Below, in pieces: positions 10,800 to 19,724 of a DNA stretch of 64,000 bases (positions are counted from its first letter, which is position 1; every line of letters begins with the position of its first letter). Made by a program: the position numbers and the translations under genes. Under the pieces are notes generated by a model. That model saw nothing but the letters and a program-made list of their open reading frames with translations. It was not told where the DNA came from and ran no database searches. This DNA comes from Agromyces badenianii (lineage in GTDB: Bacteria > Actinomycetota > Actinomycetes > Actinomycetales > Microbacteriaceae), in the NCBI RefSeq assembly GCF_003070885.1, contig NZ_CP028913.1:744001-808000 (forward strand), in the 5' to 3' direction.

Positions 10800-11711
10800 A
10801 TGTCACAGCACTCGTCACGTCACACCAAGCTCATCGCCGCGCTCGCCGCAGTGCCGCTCATCTTCGGTCTCGCCGGGTGCGCCACGCCGGCCGCCGGTGA
10901 AGGCGGAGAGGCCTCGAACGAGGTCATCACGATCGGCGTCGTCGGCAAGGCCGACCCCCAGTGGACCGCCTTCGAGGAGGCCGCCGCTGACGAGGGCATC
11001 GAGATCGAGATCGTCGACTTCTCCGACTACGCGCAGCCGAACCCGGCGACGACGGAGGGCGAGCTCGACCTCAACCAGTTCCAGCACATCGTCTACCTCG
11101 CCGACTACAACGTCTCGAGCGGCGAAGACCTGACGCCGATCGGTGCGACCGCGATCTACCCGCTCGGCCTCTACTCGACGAAGTACGACTCGGTGAAGGA
11201 CATTCCCGCCGGTGCGACCGTCGCCGTGCCGAACGACGCGTCGAACCAGGCGCGTGCGCTGCTCGTGCTGCAGTCGGCCGGCCTCATCGAGCTTTCGAGC
11301 GGCGGCACGATCTTCTCCGACCTCGCCGACATCGACGAGTCGGCGTCGAAGGTGAAGGTCACCGCGCTCGAGGCCTCGCTCACGCCGACCTCGCTGCCCG
11401 ACCTCGCCGCTGCCGTCATCAACAACGACTTCGTCGAAGACGCGGGCCTCACCTTCGACGACGCGATCGCGAAAGACGACGCGAGCGACCCCAACGCCCT
11501 GCCGTACGTCAACATCTTCGCGACCCGCGCGGCCGACAAGGACAACGCGACCTACCTGAAGCTCGTCGAGATCTTCCAGACCGACCCCGAGGTGCAGGCA
11601 GGCCTCATCGAGTCGTCGGGCGGCACCGGCGTCGCGGTGCAGACCCCCGTCGCCGACCTCGAGAAGTCCCTCGCCAAGGTCGAGGCCGACACCAAGGCCG
11701 CCAAGGGCTGA
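10800..11711 (+). CDS. metQ: D-/L-methionine ABC importer, substrate-binding lipoprotein
   Basis: NlpA/MetQ-family periplasmic-type binding protein anchored by a lipid. The N-terminus has a short basic region, a hydrophobic h-region and a lipobox ending LAGC (Cys near residue 27). The mature part carries the family patterns DFSDYAQPN, LDLNQFQH, YPLGLYS, VAVPNDASNQARAL and AAAVINNDF. ATG 10800 is preferred over an upstream in-frame start because it gives a standard signal peptide and has a purine-rich ribosome site. It is the first gene of metQ-metN-metI. It is 303 residues long. Confidence 0.94.
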   Translation: MSQHSSRHTKLIAALAAVPLIFGLAGCATPAAGEGGEASNEVITIGVVGKADPQWTAFEEAAADEGIEIEIVDFSDYAQPNPATTEGELDLNQFQHIVYLADYNVSSGEDLTPIGATAIYPLGLYSTKYDSVKDIPAGATVAVPNDASNQARALLVLQSAGLIELSSGGTIFSDLADIDESASKVKVTALEASLTPTSLPDLAAAVINNDFVEDAGLTFDDAIAKDDASDPNALPYVNIFATRAADKDNATYLKLVEIFQTDPEVQAGLIESSGGTGVAVQTPVADLEKSLAKVEADTKAAKG

Positions 11712-11793
11712 TCGCCCGGCCCTGCTCGGCGCGGCGCGATTCTGCGCGGCGTGCCCAGCGGTTCAGTGGATCGATCACCCGCCGCACGGGCGG

Positions 11794-11815
11794 CGAGCAC
11801 CGATACCGGTGCTCG
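11794..11815. terminator. Hairpin between metQ and metN
   Basis: Nine-base perfect stem CGAGCACCG / CGGTGCTCG with an ATAC loop (11794-11802, 11807-11815) in the 136-bp metQ-metN gap. No T-tract follows, so it may attenuate rather than end transcription, or protect the abundant metQ message from 3' decay. Confidence 0.45.
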
Positions 11816-11847
11816 TCGCCCCGTTCGGCGTTGAAGAGGAGAAGAAC

Positions 11848-12876
11848 ATGGCGCTCGTCGCCCTGCGCAACGTCACCAAGACGTACCCGGCATCCGAGAA
11901 GGGCGGCGCGCCGGTCGTCGCGATCGACGGTGTGAGCCTCGAGGTGGAGCCCGGTGACGTCTACGGCATCATCGGCTACTCGGGGGCCGGCAAGTCCACG
12001 CTCGTGCGACTCGTGAACGCGCTCGAGCCCGCGACGTCGGGCTCGATCGAGGTCGACGGCCGCGAGATCACCACGATGCCCGAACGCGAACTGCGCGGCA
12101 TCCGACTCGGCATCGGCATGATCTTCCAGCAGTTCAACCTCTTCAACTCGAAGACGGTGTGGGCCAACATCGCCTACCCGCTGACGGTCGCCGGGGCCAC
12201 GAAGGCGGAGATCGCGGCGCGGGTCACCGAACTGCTCGAGTTCGTCGGCCTCGCCGACAAGGCGAAGAACTACCCCGACCAGCTCTCGGGCGGGCAGAAG
12301 CAGCGCGTCGGCATCGCCCGCGCGCTCGCCACCTCACCGCGGCTGTTGCTCGCCGACGAGGCCACGAGCGCACTCGACCCCGAGACCACGGGGGAGGTGC
12401 TCGAACTCCTGAAGCGCGTGAACCGCGAGTTCGGCGTGACGATCATCGTGATCACCCACGAGATGGACGTGATCCAGTCGATCGCGACGAAGGTCGCGGT
12501 CATGGACGGCGGCCGGGTCATCGAGCACGGCGACGTCTTCGACGTCTTCTCGAATCCGCAGAACCCGTCGTCGCAGCGCTTCGTCGCGACCGTCGTCAAG
12601 GGCATCCCGTCGCCGGCTGAGCTCGCGGTGCTGCGCGAGCGGCACGAGGGCCGCATCGTCACGATCTCGTTCCGCGACGGCGACGCATCGCAGGCCGCCG
12701 TCTTCGTGGCACTCGCGACCGCCGGCGTCGAGTTCGAGCTCGTCTACGGCGGCATCAACGACATCCAGGGCCGGGCCTTCGGTCACCTCACCCTCGCGAT
12801 CAGGGGCGCGGATGCCGCGGTCGACACCGTGCTCGCCGAGATATCCGCCCGTGTCGACGTGACGGAGGTGTCGTGA
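11848..12876 (+). CDS. metN: Methionine ABC importer, ATP-binding protein
   Basis: ATPase that energises methionine uptake through MetI. Walker A GYSGAGKS, Q-loop FQQFNLF, signature LSGGQKQR, Walker B LLLADEATSALD and the switch His in VITHEMD are all present. The last 100 residues form a NIL domain (VTISFRDG ... GGINDIQGRAFGHL), which in MetN binds methionine and shuts the transporter down (trans-inhibition). ATG 11848 follows a GAAGAGGAG ribosome site. The stop overlaps the metI GTG (GTGA at 12873-12876). Confidence 0.95.
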   Translation: MALVALRNVTKTYPASEKGGAPVVAIDGVSLEVEPGDVYGIIGYSGAGKSTLVRLVNALEPATSGSIEVDGREITTMPERELRGIRLGIGMIFQQFNLFNSKTVWANIAYPLTVAGATKAEIAARVTELLEFVGLADKAKNYPDQLSGGQKQRVGIARALATSPRLLLADEATSALDPETTGEVLELLKRVNREFGVTIIVITHEMDVIQSIATKVAVMDGGRVIEHGDVFDVFSNPQNPSSQRFVATVVKGIPSPAELAVLRERHEGRIVTISFRDGDASQAAVFVALATAGVEFELVYGGINDIQGRAFGHLTLAIRGADAAVDTVLAEISARVDVTEVS

Positions 12877-13535
12877 TGGATCGCCTCTTCGAACTCGGCA
12901 GCGAGTTCTGGGTCGCCGCAGCCGAGACCCTCTACATGGTGGGGCTCACTCTCGTCTTCGGCGGCATCGCCGGACTCCTCCTCGGCACGGTGCTCTACAC
13001 GACGCGGCCCGGCAGCCTGCTGTCGAATCGCGCGGTGTTCAACGTCGTGAACGTCGTCATCAACTTCTTCCGGCCGATTCCGTTCATCATCTTCATCGCC
13101 GCGGTGCAACCGCTCTCGCGGATCGTGATCGGCACCGGCATCGGCAACGACGCCCTCGTGTTCGCGCTCTCGATCGCGGCGTCCTTCGCGATCGCCCGCA
13201 TCGTCGAGCAGAACCTGCTCACGGTCACCCCGGGCGTCATCGAGGCGGCCCGCGCGATGGGGGCCGGCCCCTTCCGCATCCTGCGCACCGTCGTGCTGCC
13301 CGAGGCGCTCGGGCCGCTCATCCTCGGCTACACCTTCGTGCTCGTCGCGATCATCGACATGACGGCCGTCGCCGGCCTCATCGGCGGCGGCGGACTCGGC
13401 AACTTCGCCCAGGTCTACGGCTACCGCCAGTTCGAGCCGGTGATCACGTGGGCGGCCGTCATCCTGATCGTCGTGTTCGTGCAGTGCGCGCAGTTCCTCG
13501 GCAACTGGCTCGCCCGCAAGGTCATGCGGCGGTAG
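12873..13535 (+). CDS. metI: Methionine ABC importer, permease
   Basis: A 220-residue inner-membrane permease with about five hydrophobic segments. The EAA coupling loop is visible as EAARAMGAGPFRILRTVVLPEA (about residues 125-146), followed by GGGGLGNFAQVYGYRQFE typical of MetI. The GTG start at 12873 is coupled to the metN stop. A second start (ATG) directly follows at the next codon. Confidence 0.94.
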   Translation: MMDRLFELGSEFWVAAAETLYMVGLTLVFGGIAGLLLGTVLYTTRPGSLLSNRAVFNVVNVVINFFRPIPFIIFIAAVQPLSRIVIGTGIGNDALVFALSIAASFAIARIVEQNLLTVTPGVIEAARAMGAGPFRILRTVVLPEALGPLILGYTFVLVAIIDMTAVAGLIGGGGLGNFAQVYGYRQFEPVITWAAVILIVVFVQCAQFLGNWLARKVMRR

Positions 13536-13544
13536 TCGCCGCGA

Positions 13545-14036
13545 TCAGTCGAACCCGAGGCTGAGCTTCCTGAGCAGGTCGGCGAGCCGCTTCTGCTCCG
13601 CCGCGGGCAGGCTCCTGAGCAGCTCCGCCTCGGCGTCGACGAGGCGCGTGATCGCGGCATCGACGCGGGTGAGCCCCGCCGAGGTCATCTCGACGAGGAT
13701 GCCGCGCCCGTCGTTCGGGTCGGTCTGCCGGTTGACGAGGCCCCGTTCGACCAGCCGGTCGATGCGGTTCGTCATCGTGCCGCTCGAGACGAGCGTCTGC
13801 TGCAGCAACTGCTTCGGTGAGAGGCGGTACGGCGTACCGGCGCGGCGGAGGGCCGAGAGCACGTCGAACTCCGACGACTCGAGTTCCGAACGGGCGAAGG
13901 CCTGCCGTCTCGCACGGTCGAGGTGCTTCGAGAGCCGCGCGACGCGCGAGAGCACCTGGAGCGGGGAGAAATCGAGGTCGGGGCGCTCGCGTTCCCAGTC
14001 GTCGACGATCCGGTCGACCTCGTCAGCATCCGTCAT
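13545..14036 (-). CDS. MarR family transcriptional regulator
   Basis: A 163-residue winged-helix regulator. Helix-turn-helix and wing: FDVLSALRRAGTPYRLSPKQL, then SSGTMTNRIDRLVERGLVNR (recognition helix), then the wing QTDPNDGRGILVEMT, followed by the C-terminal dimer helices. It converges on metI with a 9-bp gap, so it is not part of that operon. Its target is unknown; no clear palindromic operator is seen in the 116 bp upstream, which run to tRNA-Gln. ATG 14036 is chosen over an upstream in-frame start that would add 19 unconserved residues. Confidence 0.85.
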   Translation of the reverse strand: MTDADEVDRIVDDWERERPDLDFSPLQVLSRVARLSKHLDRARRQAFARSELESSEFDVLSALRRAGTPYRLSPKQLLQQTLVSSGTMTNRIDRLVERGLVNRQTDPNDGRGILVEMTSAGLTRVDAAITRLVDAEAELLRSLPAAEQKRLADLLRKLSLGFD

Positions 14037-14152
14037 CCAGTCATTATCGCGTGGTCGATCAGAATGAGGCCGCGAGAGTTCGACGCATACCACGGGGTGC
14101 CCGCCAGCTCATGGCAGACTGGTTCTCGCAGACGGGCCTCGGCCCCGAGCGG

Positions 14153-14224
14153 TCCGCCATAGTGTAACGGCAGCACGGCAGCCTTTGGAGCTGTTCGGTC
14201 CAGGTTCGAATCCTGGTGGCGGAG
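14153..14224 (+). tRNA. tRNA-Gln (anticodon UUG)
   Basis: Cloverleaf with acceptor TCCGCCA/TGGCGGA, D-arm GTGTAACGGCAGCAC, anticodon stem GCAGC/GCTGT with loop CTTTGGA (anticodon TTG) and T-arm CCAGG-TTCGAAT-CCTGG. The discriminator base is G, as expected for glutamine. The 3' CCA is not encoded. It is upstream of glmU, a common actinobacterial arrangement. Confidence 0.96.
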
Positions 14225-14266
14225 CTGGAACCGCCGTGCCCTTTGCATCCCACCAGGAAGACGCGA

Positions 14267-15712
14267 ATGACCGACCAGAACCTTGCCATCATCGTCCTCG
14301 CCGCCGGGCAGGGCACACGCATGAAGTCCGCGGTGCCGAAGCTCCTGCACCCGCTCGCCGGAGCGCCGATCGTCGCCCACGTGCTCGCCACGGCGCGCGC
14401 GCTCGACGCGGAGCACATCGTCGCCGTGGTGCGCCACGAACGCGACCTCGTCGCCGCGGTGATCGAGGCCGAACTGCCGGGCACCGTGATCGTCGACCAA
14501 GACGAGATTCCGGGCACGGGCCGCGCCGTCGAGCAGGCGATCGCCGCGATCCCCGCCGATTTCGGTGGTGAGGTGCTCGTGCTGAACGGCGACGTGCCGC
14601 TCCTGAACGCCGACACGCTCGCCGCGTTCCTCGAACAGCACCGGGCGGATGCTGCGGCGGCATCCGTGCTCTCCGCGGTCTACGACGACCCCTCCGGTTA
14701 CGGCCGCATCGTGCGCGACACCGCCGGCCGCTTCGACCGCATCGTCGAGCAGAAGGACGCGAGCGACGACGAGCGCGCCATCGCCGAGATCAACGCGGGC
14801 ATCTACGCCTTCGGTGCAGCGGCGCTCCGCGACCAGCTCGCGAACCTCACGACCGACAACGCGCAGGGCGAGAAGTACCTCACCGACGTGATCGGCCTGC
14901 TCCGCGCAGCGGGGTCCGAGGTCGAGGCGGTGCCGGTCTCCGAGCCGTGGCTCGTCGCCGGCATCAACGACCGGGCCCAGCTCTCCGAGACCGCGGCCCG
15001 GCTGAACGCCCTCATCGTGCGCGGCTGGCAGCTGAGCGGCGTCACCATCGAAGACCCCGCGACGACGTGGATCGATCTCGCCGTGCGCATCGAGCGCGAT
15101 GTGACCATTCGCCCCGGCACGCAGCTGAAGGGGGCGACCGCCATCGCCACCGGAGCCATCATCGGGCCCGATACGACCCTCCGCGACTGCGAGATCGGCG
15201 AGAACGCCGACGTGAAGCGCACGGACGCCACCCTCGCGGTCGTCGGCCCCGGGGCATCCGTCGGCCCGTTCTCGTTCCTGCGGCCGGGCACCGTGCTCGG
15301 CGCCGACGGCAAGATCGGGGCCTTCGTCGAGACGAAGAACGCCGACATCGGCGCGGGCAGCAAGGTGCCGCACCTCTCGTACATCGGCGACACGACGATC
15401 GGCGAGCACTCGAACGTCGGCGCCGGTTCCATCACGGCCAACTACGACGGGGTGAGCAAGCACCGCACCGAGATCGGCTCGCACGTGCGCACCGGGTCGC
15501 ACGGGGTGTTCGTCGCGCCCGTTAGGATTGCTGACGGGGTCTATACGGGCGCCGGAACCGTCGTCCGCAAAGACGTTCCCATGGGTGCGCTCGCCGTGAA
15601 CGTGGCCCCGCAACGCAATATCGAGGGATGGGTCCAGAAGCACCGAGCAGGTACCGCGGCTGCAGAGGCAGCTGATGGCGCCGTCGTGGCCTCCGGCCCC
15701 GCCGCCGACTGA
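14267..15712 (+). CDS. glmU: Bifunctional UDP-N-acetylglucosamine pyrophosphorylase / glucosamine-1-phosphate N-acetyltransferase
   Basis: Makes UDP-GlcNAc for peptidoglycan precursors. The N-terminal uridyltransferase domain (about 1-230) has VLAAGQGTRMKS, the nucleotidyltransferase signature, and LNGDVPLL. The C-terminal left-handed beta-helix acetyltransferase domain has repeated hexapeptides (for example IGPDTTLRDCEIGENADV and NVGAGSITANYDG). At 481 residues it is full length with an Ala-rich tail. It is followed 34 bp later by prs, as in many Actinobacteria. Confidence 0.96.
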   Translation: MTDQNLAIIVLAAGQGTRMKSAVPKLLHPLAGAPIVAHVLATARALDAEHIVAVVRHERDLVAAVIEAELPGTVIVDQDEIPGTGRAVEQAIAAIPADFGGEVLVLNGDVPLLNADTLAAFLEQHRADAAAASVLSAVYDDPSGYGRIVRDTAGRFDRIVEQKDASDDERAIAEINAGIYAFGAAALRDQLANLTTDNAQGEKYLTDVIGLLRAAGSEVEAVPVSEPWLVAGINDRAQLSETAARLNALIVRGWQLSGVTIEDPATTWIDLAVRIERDVTIRPGTQLKGATAIATGAIIGPDTTLRDCEIGENADVKRTDATLAVVGPGASVGPFSFLRPGTVLGADGKIGAFVETKNADIGAGSKVPHLSYIGDTTIGEHSNVGAGSITANYDGVSKHRTEIGSHVRTGSHGVFVAPVRIADGVYTGAGTVVRKDVPMGALAVNVAPQRNIEGWVQKHRAGTAAAEAADGAVVASGPAAD

Positions 15713-15746
15713 CGCACCGGCTGAGGCGGGTGGAGAGGACAACCAC

Positions 15747-16724
15747 ATGTCGGGAATCGAGACCACCGGATCCAAACGCCTCGTCTTGGTGTCAGGGCGC
15801 GCGCACCCCGCGCTCGCCCAGGAGATCGCCGAGGAGCTCGGGTCCGAGCTCGTGCCGACCGATGCACGCACCTTCGCCAACGGCGAGATCTACGCTCGCT
15901 ACGACGAGAGCGTGCGTGGCTCCGACGCCTTCGTCATCCAGTCGCACACCTCGCCCATCAACGAGTGGCTCATGGAGCAGCTCATCATGATCGACGCGCT
16001 CAAGCGCGCGTCGGCCAAGCGCATCACCGTCGTGGCGCCCTTCTACCCCTACGCCAGGCAAGACAAGAAGGGCCGCGGCCGCGAGCCGATCTCAGCCCGT
16101 CTCGTCGCCGACCTGTTCAAGGCGGCGGGCGCCAACCGCATCATGTCGATCGACCTGCACGCGGCGCAGATCCAGGGCTTCTTCGACGGCCCCGTCGACC
16201 ACCTCTTCGCCATGCCGGTGCTGCTCGAGTACTTCAAGGAGAAGCTCGACCCGGCGACCCTCGCAGTGGTCTCGCCCGACATGGGCCGGGTGCGCGTCGC
16301 CGACATCTGGAGCGACAAGCTCGGCGCCCCGCTCGCCATCATCCACAAGCGCCGCGACCCCCTCGTGCCGAACCAGGTCTCGGTGCACGAGATCGTCGGA
16401 GAGGTCGAGGGCCGGGTGTGCCTGCTCGTCGACGACCTCATCGACACGGGTCGCACGATCGTGAGGGCCGCCGAGGCGCTCAAGGCCAACGGCGCGCTCG
16501 GCGTCGTCGTCGCGGCGACGCACGCGGTCTTCTCCGCTCCGGCCACGGAGATCCTGCAGAGCGAGTTCATCGACCGGGTCGTCGTCACCGACACCCTGCC
16601 GGTTCCCGAAGAGAAGCGCTGGGACCGCCTCACCATCCTGCCGATCGCGCCGCTGCTCGCGCGCGCCATCCACGAGGTGTTCGAAGACGGTTCGGTCACG
16701 AGCATGTTCGACGGCGCGGCGTAG
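15747..16724 (+). CDS. prs: Ribose-phosphate pyrophosphokinase
   Basis: Makes PRPP from ribose-5-phosphate and ATP for nucleotide, His and Trp synthesis. The 325-residue protein carries FANGEIYARYDESVRG, the pyrophosphate-binding YPYARQDKKGRGREPISA loop, and the PRPP/ribose-phosphate loop LVDDLIDTGRTI (about 220-231). ATG 15747 has GGAGAGGAC upstream. Confidence 0.96.
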   Translation: MSGIETTGSKRLVLVSGRAHPALAQEIAEELGSELVPTDARTFANGEIYARYDESVRGSDAFVIQSHTSPINEWLMEQLIMIDALKRASAKRITVVAPFYPYARQDKKGRGREPISARLVADLFKAAGANRIMSIDLHAAQIQGFFDGPVDHLFAMPVLLEYFKEKLDPATLAVVSPDMGRVRVADIWSDKLGAPLAIIHKRRDPLVPNQVSVHEIVGEVEGRVCLLVDDLIDTGRTIVRAAEALKANGALGVVVAATHAVFSAPATEILQSEFIDRVVVTDTLPVPEEKRWDRLTILPIAPLLARAIHEVFEDGSVTSMFDGAA

Positions 16725-16734
16725 CCGGCCGCCC

Positions 16735-18435
16735 ATGGCGATCACGACGCCTCGCCCCTGGCTCACGAGCTACGCCGACGGCGTGCCGAGCGACCTCCCG
16801 GCCGAGACGGGGTCGCTCGCCGACCTCATCAGCGCCTCGGTCGAGGCGTACCCCGACCACGTCGCCCTCGAGTTCTTCGGGCGCACCACGAGCTACGCCG
16901 AGCTCGGCGAGCAGATCGAGCGCGCCGCCGAGGGGCTGCGGCTGCTCGGCGTGCAGAAGGGCGACCCGGTCGGGCTCGTGCTGCCCAACTGCCCGCAGCA
17001 CATCGTCGCGTTCTACGCGGTGCTGCGCCTCGGGGCGATCGTCGTCGAGCACAACCCGCTGTACACGCCGCGCGAGCTGCGTCACCAGTTCGAAGACCAC
17101 GGCGCGCGCGTCGTCATCGCGTGGAACAACGTCGTCGAGACGATTCAGGCGTTCCCGGCGGATGTCGCGGTGCAGACGATCGTCTCGGTCGACGTGACCC
17201 GGGCGATGCCCTTCTCGATGCGGGCGATGCTGCGCCTGCCGATCGCGAAGGCCCGCGAGTCGCGCGCGGCGCTCACGACGAGCGTGCGCGGCACGACGAA
17301 CTGGGAGAAGATCGTCGGCGCCGAGCCGGTCGACGCGCACATCATCGGCCCGGTCGTCTCGGATGTCGCCGTGATCCAGTACACGAGCGGCACGACCGGC
17401 AGCCCGAAGGGCGCGGCGCTCACGCACGCGAACCTCGGTGCGAACGCCGCGCAGGCCCGCGCGTGGGTGCCCGAGATCGAGCGCGGCACGGCCGTCGTCT
17501 ACGCGGTGCTGCCGATGTTCCACGCCTACGGCCTCACGCTCTGCCTCACCTTCGCGATGAGCATGGGCGCCCGGCTCGTGCTCTTCCCGAAGTTCGAGCC
17601 CGATCTCGTGCTGAAGGTCGTGAAGCGGCACCCGCCGACGTTCCTGCCGGCAGTGCCGCCGATCTACGAACGGCTCACGAAGGCCGCGGCCGCCGAGGGC
17701 GTCTCGCTCGACGGCATCCGCATCGCGATCTCGGGGGCGATGCCGCTCTCGGCCGACGTCGTCGAGCCGTGGGAGGCCGCGACGGGCGGCTACCTCGTCG
17801 AGGGCTACGGCCTCTCGGAGTGCTCGCCCGTGCTCATGGCGAATCCGGTCGCGCCGAACCGCAAGGCGGGCACGGTCGGCCTGCCGCTGCCGTCGACCGA
17901 GGTGCGCGTCGTCGACCCCGAGTCCCCGGGCACCGATGTCGCGACCGGCGCCGAGGGCGAGCTCATCGTGCGCGGCCCGCAGGTGTTCTCCGGGTACTGG
18001 CTGAAACCCGAAGAGACCGAGGCGGTCTTCGTGCCGGCGACCGACGGCGGCGCCGACTGGTTCCGCACCGGCGACATCGTCTCGATCGACGACGACGGCT
18101 TCGTGAGCATCGTCGACCGCATCAAGGAGCTCATCATCACGGGCGGCTTCAACGTCGCGCCGAGCGAGGTCGAAGAGGCGCTCCGGGCGCATCCCGACGT
18201 CGACGACGTCGCCGTGGTCGGCCTCCCCGATGCGCACTCGGGCGAGCAGGTCGTCGCGGTCGTCGTGCTTCGCGACGGAGCCGCGCTCGACGAGCGGGCG
18301 CTGCGCGACTTCGCCCGCGACGGGCTGACGCCCTACAAGGTGCCGAAGCGCATCGTGCAGGCCGACGAGCTGCCGAAGTCGCTCATCGGCAAGGTGCTGC
18401 GCCGAGAGGTGCGCAACGAGCTCCTGAACGGCTGA
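16735..18435 (+). CDS. Long-chain fatty-acid--CoA ligase family (AMP-forming)
   Basis: ANL-superfamily adenylating enzyme, 566 residues. The phosphate-binding loop YTSGTTGSPKGAALTH is near residues 215-230. The adenine/acyl motif EGYGLSECSPV is near 357-367. The hinge YWLKPEETEAVF precedes FRTGDIVSIDDDG, and the C-terminal Lys within SLIGKVLRREVR closes the active site. It probably activates fatty acids as CoA thioesters; the exact chain length cannot be inferred. It starts 10 bp after prs and may be cotranscribed with it, without obvious metabolic connection. Confidence 0.87.
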   Translation: MAITTPRPWLTSYADGVPSDLPAETGSLADLISASVEAYPDHVALEFFGRTTSYAELGEQIERAAEGLRLLGVQKGDPVGLVLPNCPQHIVAFYAVLRLGAIVVEHNPLYTPRELRHQFEDHGARVVIAWNNVVETIQAFPADVAVQTIVSVDVTRAMPFSMRAMLRLPIAKARESRAALTTSVRGTTNWEKIVGAEPVDAHIIGPVVSDVAVIQYTSGTTGSPKGAALTHANLGANAAQARAWVPEIERGTAVVYAVLPMFHAYGLTLCLTFAMSMGARLVLFPKFEPDLVLKVVKRHPPTFLPAVPPIYERLTKAAAAEGVSLDGIRIAISGAMPLSADVVEPWEAATGGYLVEGYGLSECSPVLMANPVAPNRKAGTVGLPLPSTEVRVVDPESPGTDVATGAEGELIVRGPQVFSGYWLKPEETEAVFVPATDGGADWFRTGDIVSIDDDGFVSIVDRIKELIITGGFNVAPSEVEEALRAHPDVDDVAVVGLPDAHSGEQVVAVVVLRDGAALDERALRDFARDGLTPYKVPKRIVQADELPKSLIGKVLRREVRNELLNG

Positions 18436-18438
18436 GAC

Positions 18439-18972
18439 GTGCCGTTCCTCTCCGCCGACACCGCCCGCGCACTCGCCGAACTCGTAGCGCTCGATGCGCT
18501 CGACGGGCACGAAGGGCACGACGGGCACGCCTCGAATGCAGACGACGAAGCGGATGCCTCGGCGCTCGAGCGGCTCCGCGGCATCCGCTCGCTCGTCGCC
18601 GCCCTCGAAGCCGACCCCGCATCGCTCGCCTCGGTGCGCGAGTCGCTCCGGGCCGGGCGCAGCTGGGAGGAGATCGCGGATGCCGCGGGCCTCAGCCCCT
18701 CGGCGGCGAAGTACCGATGGGCGGGCGACGACGACGAGATCGCCGCGCGACACGAGGCGAGCCGCAAGCGCAAGCGCGAACGGCCCTCGAGCGTGCCGAC
18801 CGACCTGCCCGGACTCTCGGTCGCCGAGGCCGCCGAGCGGCTCGGAGTGACGCCGCAGGCGATCTACCAGCGGGTCACCCGCGGGCTGCTGCGCGCCGAG
18901 ACCGTGGAGCTGCCCGACGGGCGCAAGTACAAGCGGGTCTTCCCCGAGGAACCGAGACCCGACGAGCCGTGA
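18439..18972 (+). CDS. Hypothetical protein with two helix-turn-helix-like segments and a His-rich stretch
   Basis: A 177-residue acidic protein I do not recognise. Residues about 20-35 contain a GH-repeat (GHEGHDGH) encoded by a short internal DNA repeat. Around 70-100 there is a first helix-turn-helix pattern (RSWEEIADAAGLSPSAAKYRW), then a basic linker (RKRKRERP). Near 120-150 a second, MerR/excisionase-like pattern (LSVAEAAERLGVTPQAIYQRV) is followed by a beta-hairpin-like end (ETVELPDGRKYKRVF). It could be a DNA-binding accessory protein. GTG 18439 lies 3 bp after the acyl-CoA ligase stop. Confidence 0.65.
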   Translation: MPFLSADTARALAELVALDALDGHEGHDGHASNADDEADASALERLRGIRSLVAALEADPASLASVRESLRAGRSWEEIADAAGLSPSAAKYRWAGDDDEIAARHEASRKRKRERPSSVPTDLPGLSVAEAAERLGVTPQAIYQRVTRGLLRAETVELPDGRKYKRVFPEEPRPDEP

Positions 18973-18996
18973 CCCGGTCGTCGCGCGCGCTCGCGC

Positions 18997-19365
18997 TCAG
19001 GCGTCGCGCTCGTCGTCGTCGATCGGGCGAGGCGCACCGGGCAGCAGCCCGAGTTCGGCGATGAGCGTCTCGCCCCCGCTCGCGGCGACCGAGTAGCACT
19101 GCCAACCCGCGCCGGTGCGGCCGAACAGCTCGAACGAGACCCGGGCGCCGGTGGCATCCGTGTCGAACTGCGCGACGTACACGGCGCAGGCGCGCTGCGC
19201 CGCCGAGTGCGCCGTGCCGTACACCGAGAGCACGAGCGGCAGCAGCAGGGCGCCGAGCGCGACGAGCACCGTGATGCGCAGGGCACGGCGGCGTCGCTCG
19301 CCGTAGACGGGACCCCGCGAGTCGTCGTCGTCGGCCCCATGCAACTCGGGGTGCGGCTCGATCAC
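18997..19365 (-). CDS. Hypothetical single-pass membrane protein
   Basis: A 122-residue protein with an acidic then Arg-rich N-terminus, one hydrophobic helix (VLVALGALLLPLVLSVYG, about residues 30-48) and an extracytoplasmic domain. The domain contains two Cys (ACAVYV and WQCYSVA) that could form a disulphide. No family recognised. The GTG start at 19365 overlaps the stop of the upstream DUF202 gene (GTGA-type coupling). An in-frame extension upstream is merely a shadow of that gene. Confidence 0.55.
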   Translation of the reverse strand: MIEPHPELHGADDDDSRGPVYGERRRRALRITVLVALGALLLPLVLSVYGTAHSAAQRACAVYVAQFDTDATGARVSFELFGRTGAGWQCYSVAASGGETLIAELGLLPGAPRPIDDDERDA

Positions 19366-19700
19366 GACGTGCCGCCGGAGAAGATCGAGGCGATGCCGCC
19401 GATGCTCGCGAGCAGGGTGGCGACCGCGACGCCGATGAGCGCGCCGCGCGGGGGAGTGATCACGAGCCGGTGCCCCGTGAGCTGACGGCGCCGCACCGTG
19501 CCGACCGCCACGGCGGCACCGGATGCCGCGAACAGCAGCGCCCCGACCGCGACGAGCCCGGCGTCGCCGGCCACGAAGCCCGCCCGCATCGAGAGCAGGG
19601 CGTTGATCGCGATGGTCAGGGCGGTGCGGCTCCACGCGAGCGCGGTGCGCTCGGGCTGCAGCGCGGGATCGCCCGGGGCGGGGATGCTGTAGACGGCCAT
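19362..19700 (-). CDS. DUF202 domain membrane protein
   Basis: A 112-residue protein with three hydrophobic segments. The N-terminal QPERTALAWSRTALTIAINALL pattern is the DUF202 hallmark (ERT-x-LAW-x-RT). Function unknown. It lies 24 bp downstream of a second DUF202 gene and overlaps the start of a single-pass membrane protein gene, forming a three-gene cluster. Confidence 0.8.
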   Translation of the reverse strand: MAVYSIPAPGDPALQPERTALAWSRTALTIAINALLSMRAGFVAGDAGLVAVGALLFAASGAAVAVGTVRRRQLTGHRLVITPPRGALIGVAVATLLASIGGIASIFSGGTS

Positions 19701-19724
19701 GTCAGTCGTTCACCGGATCGGCAC

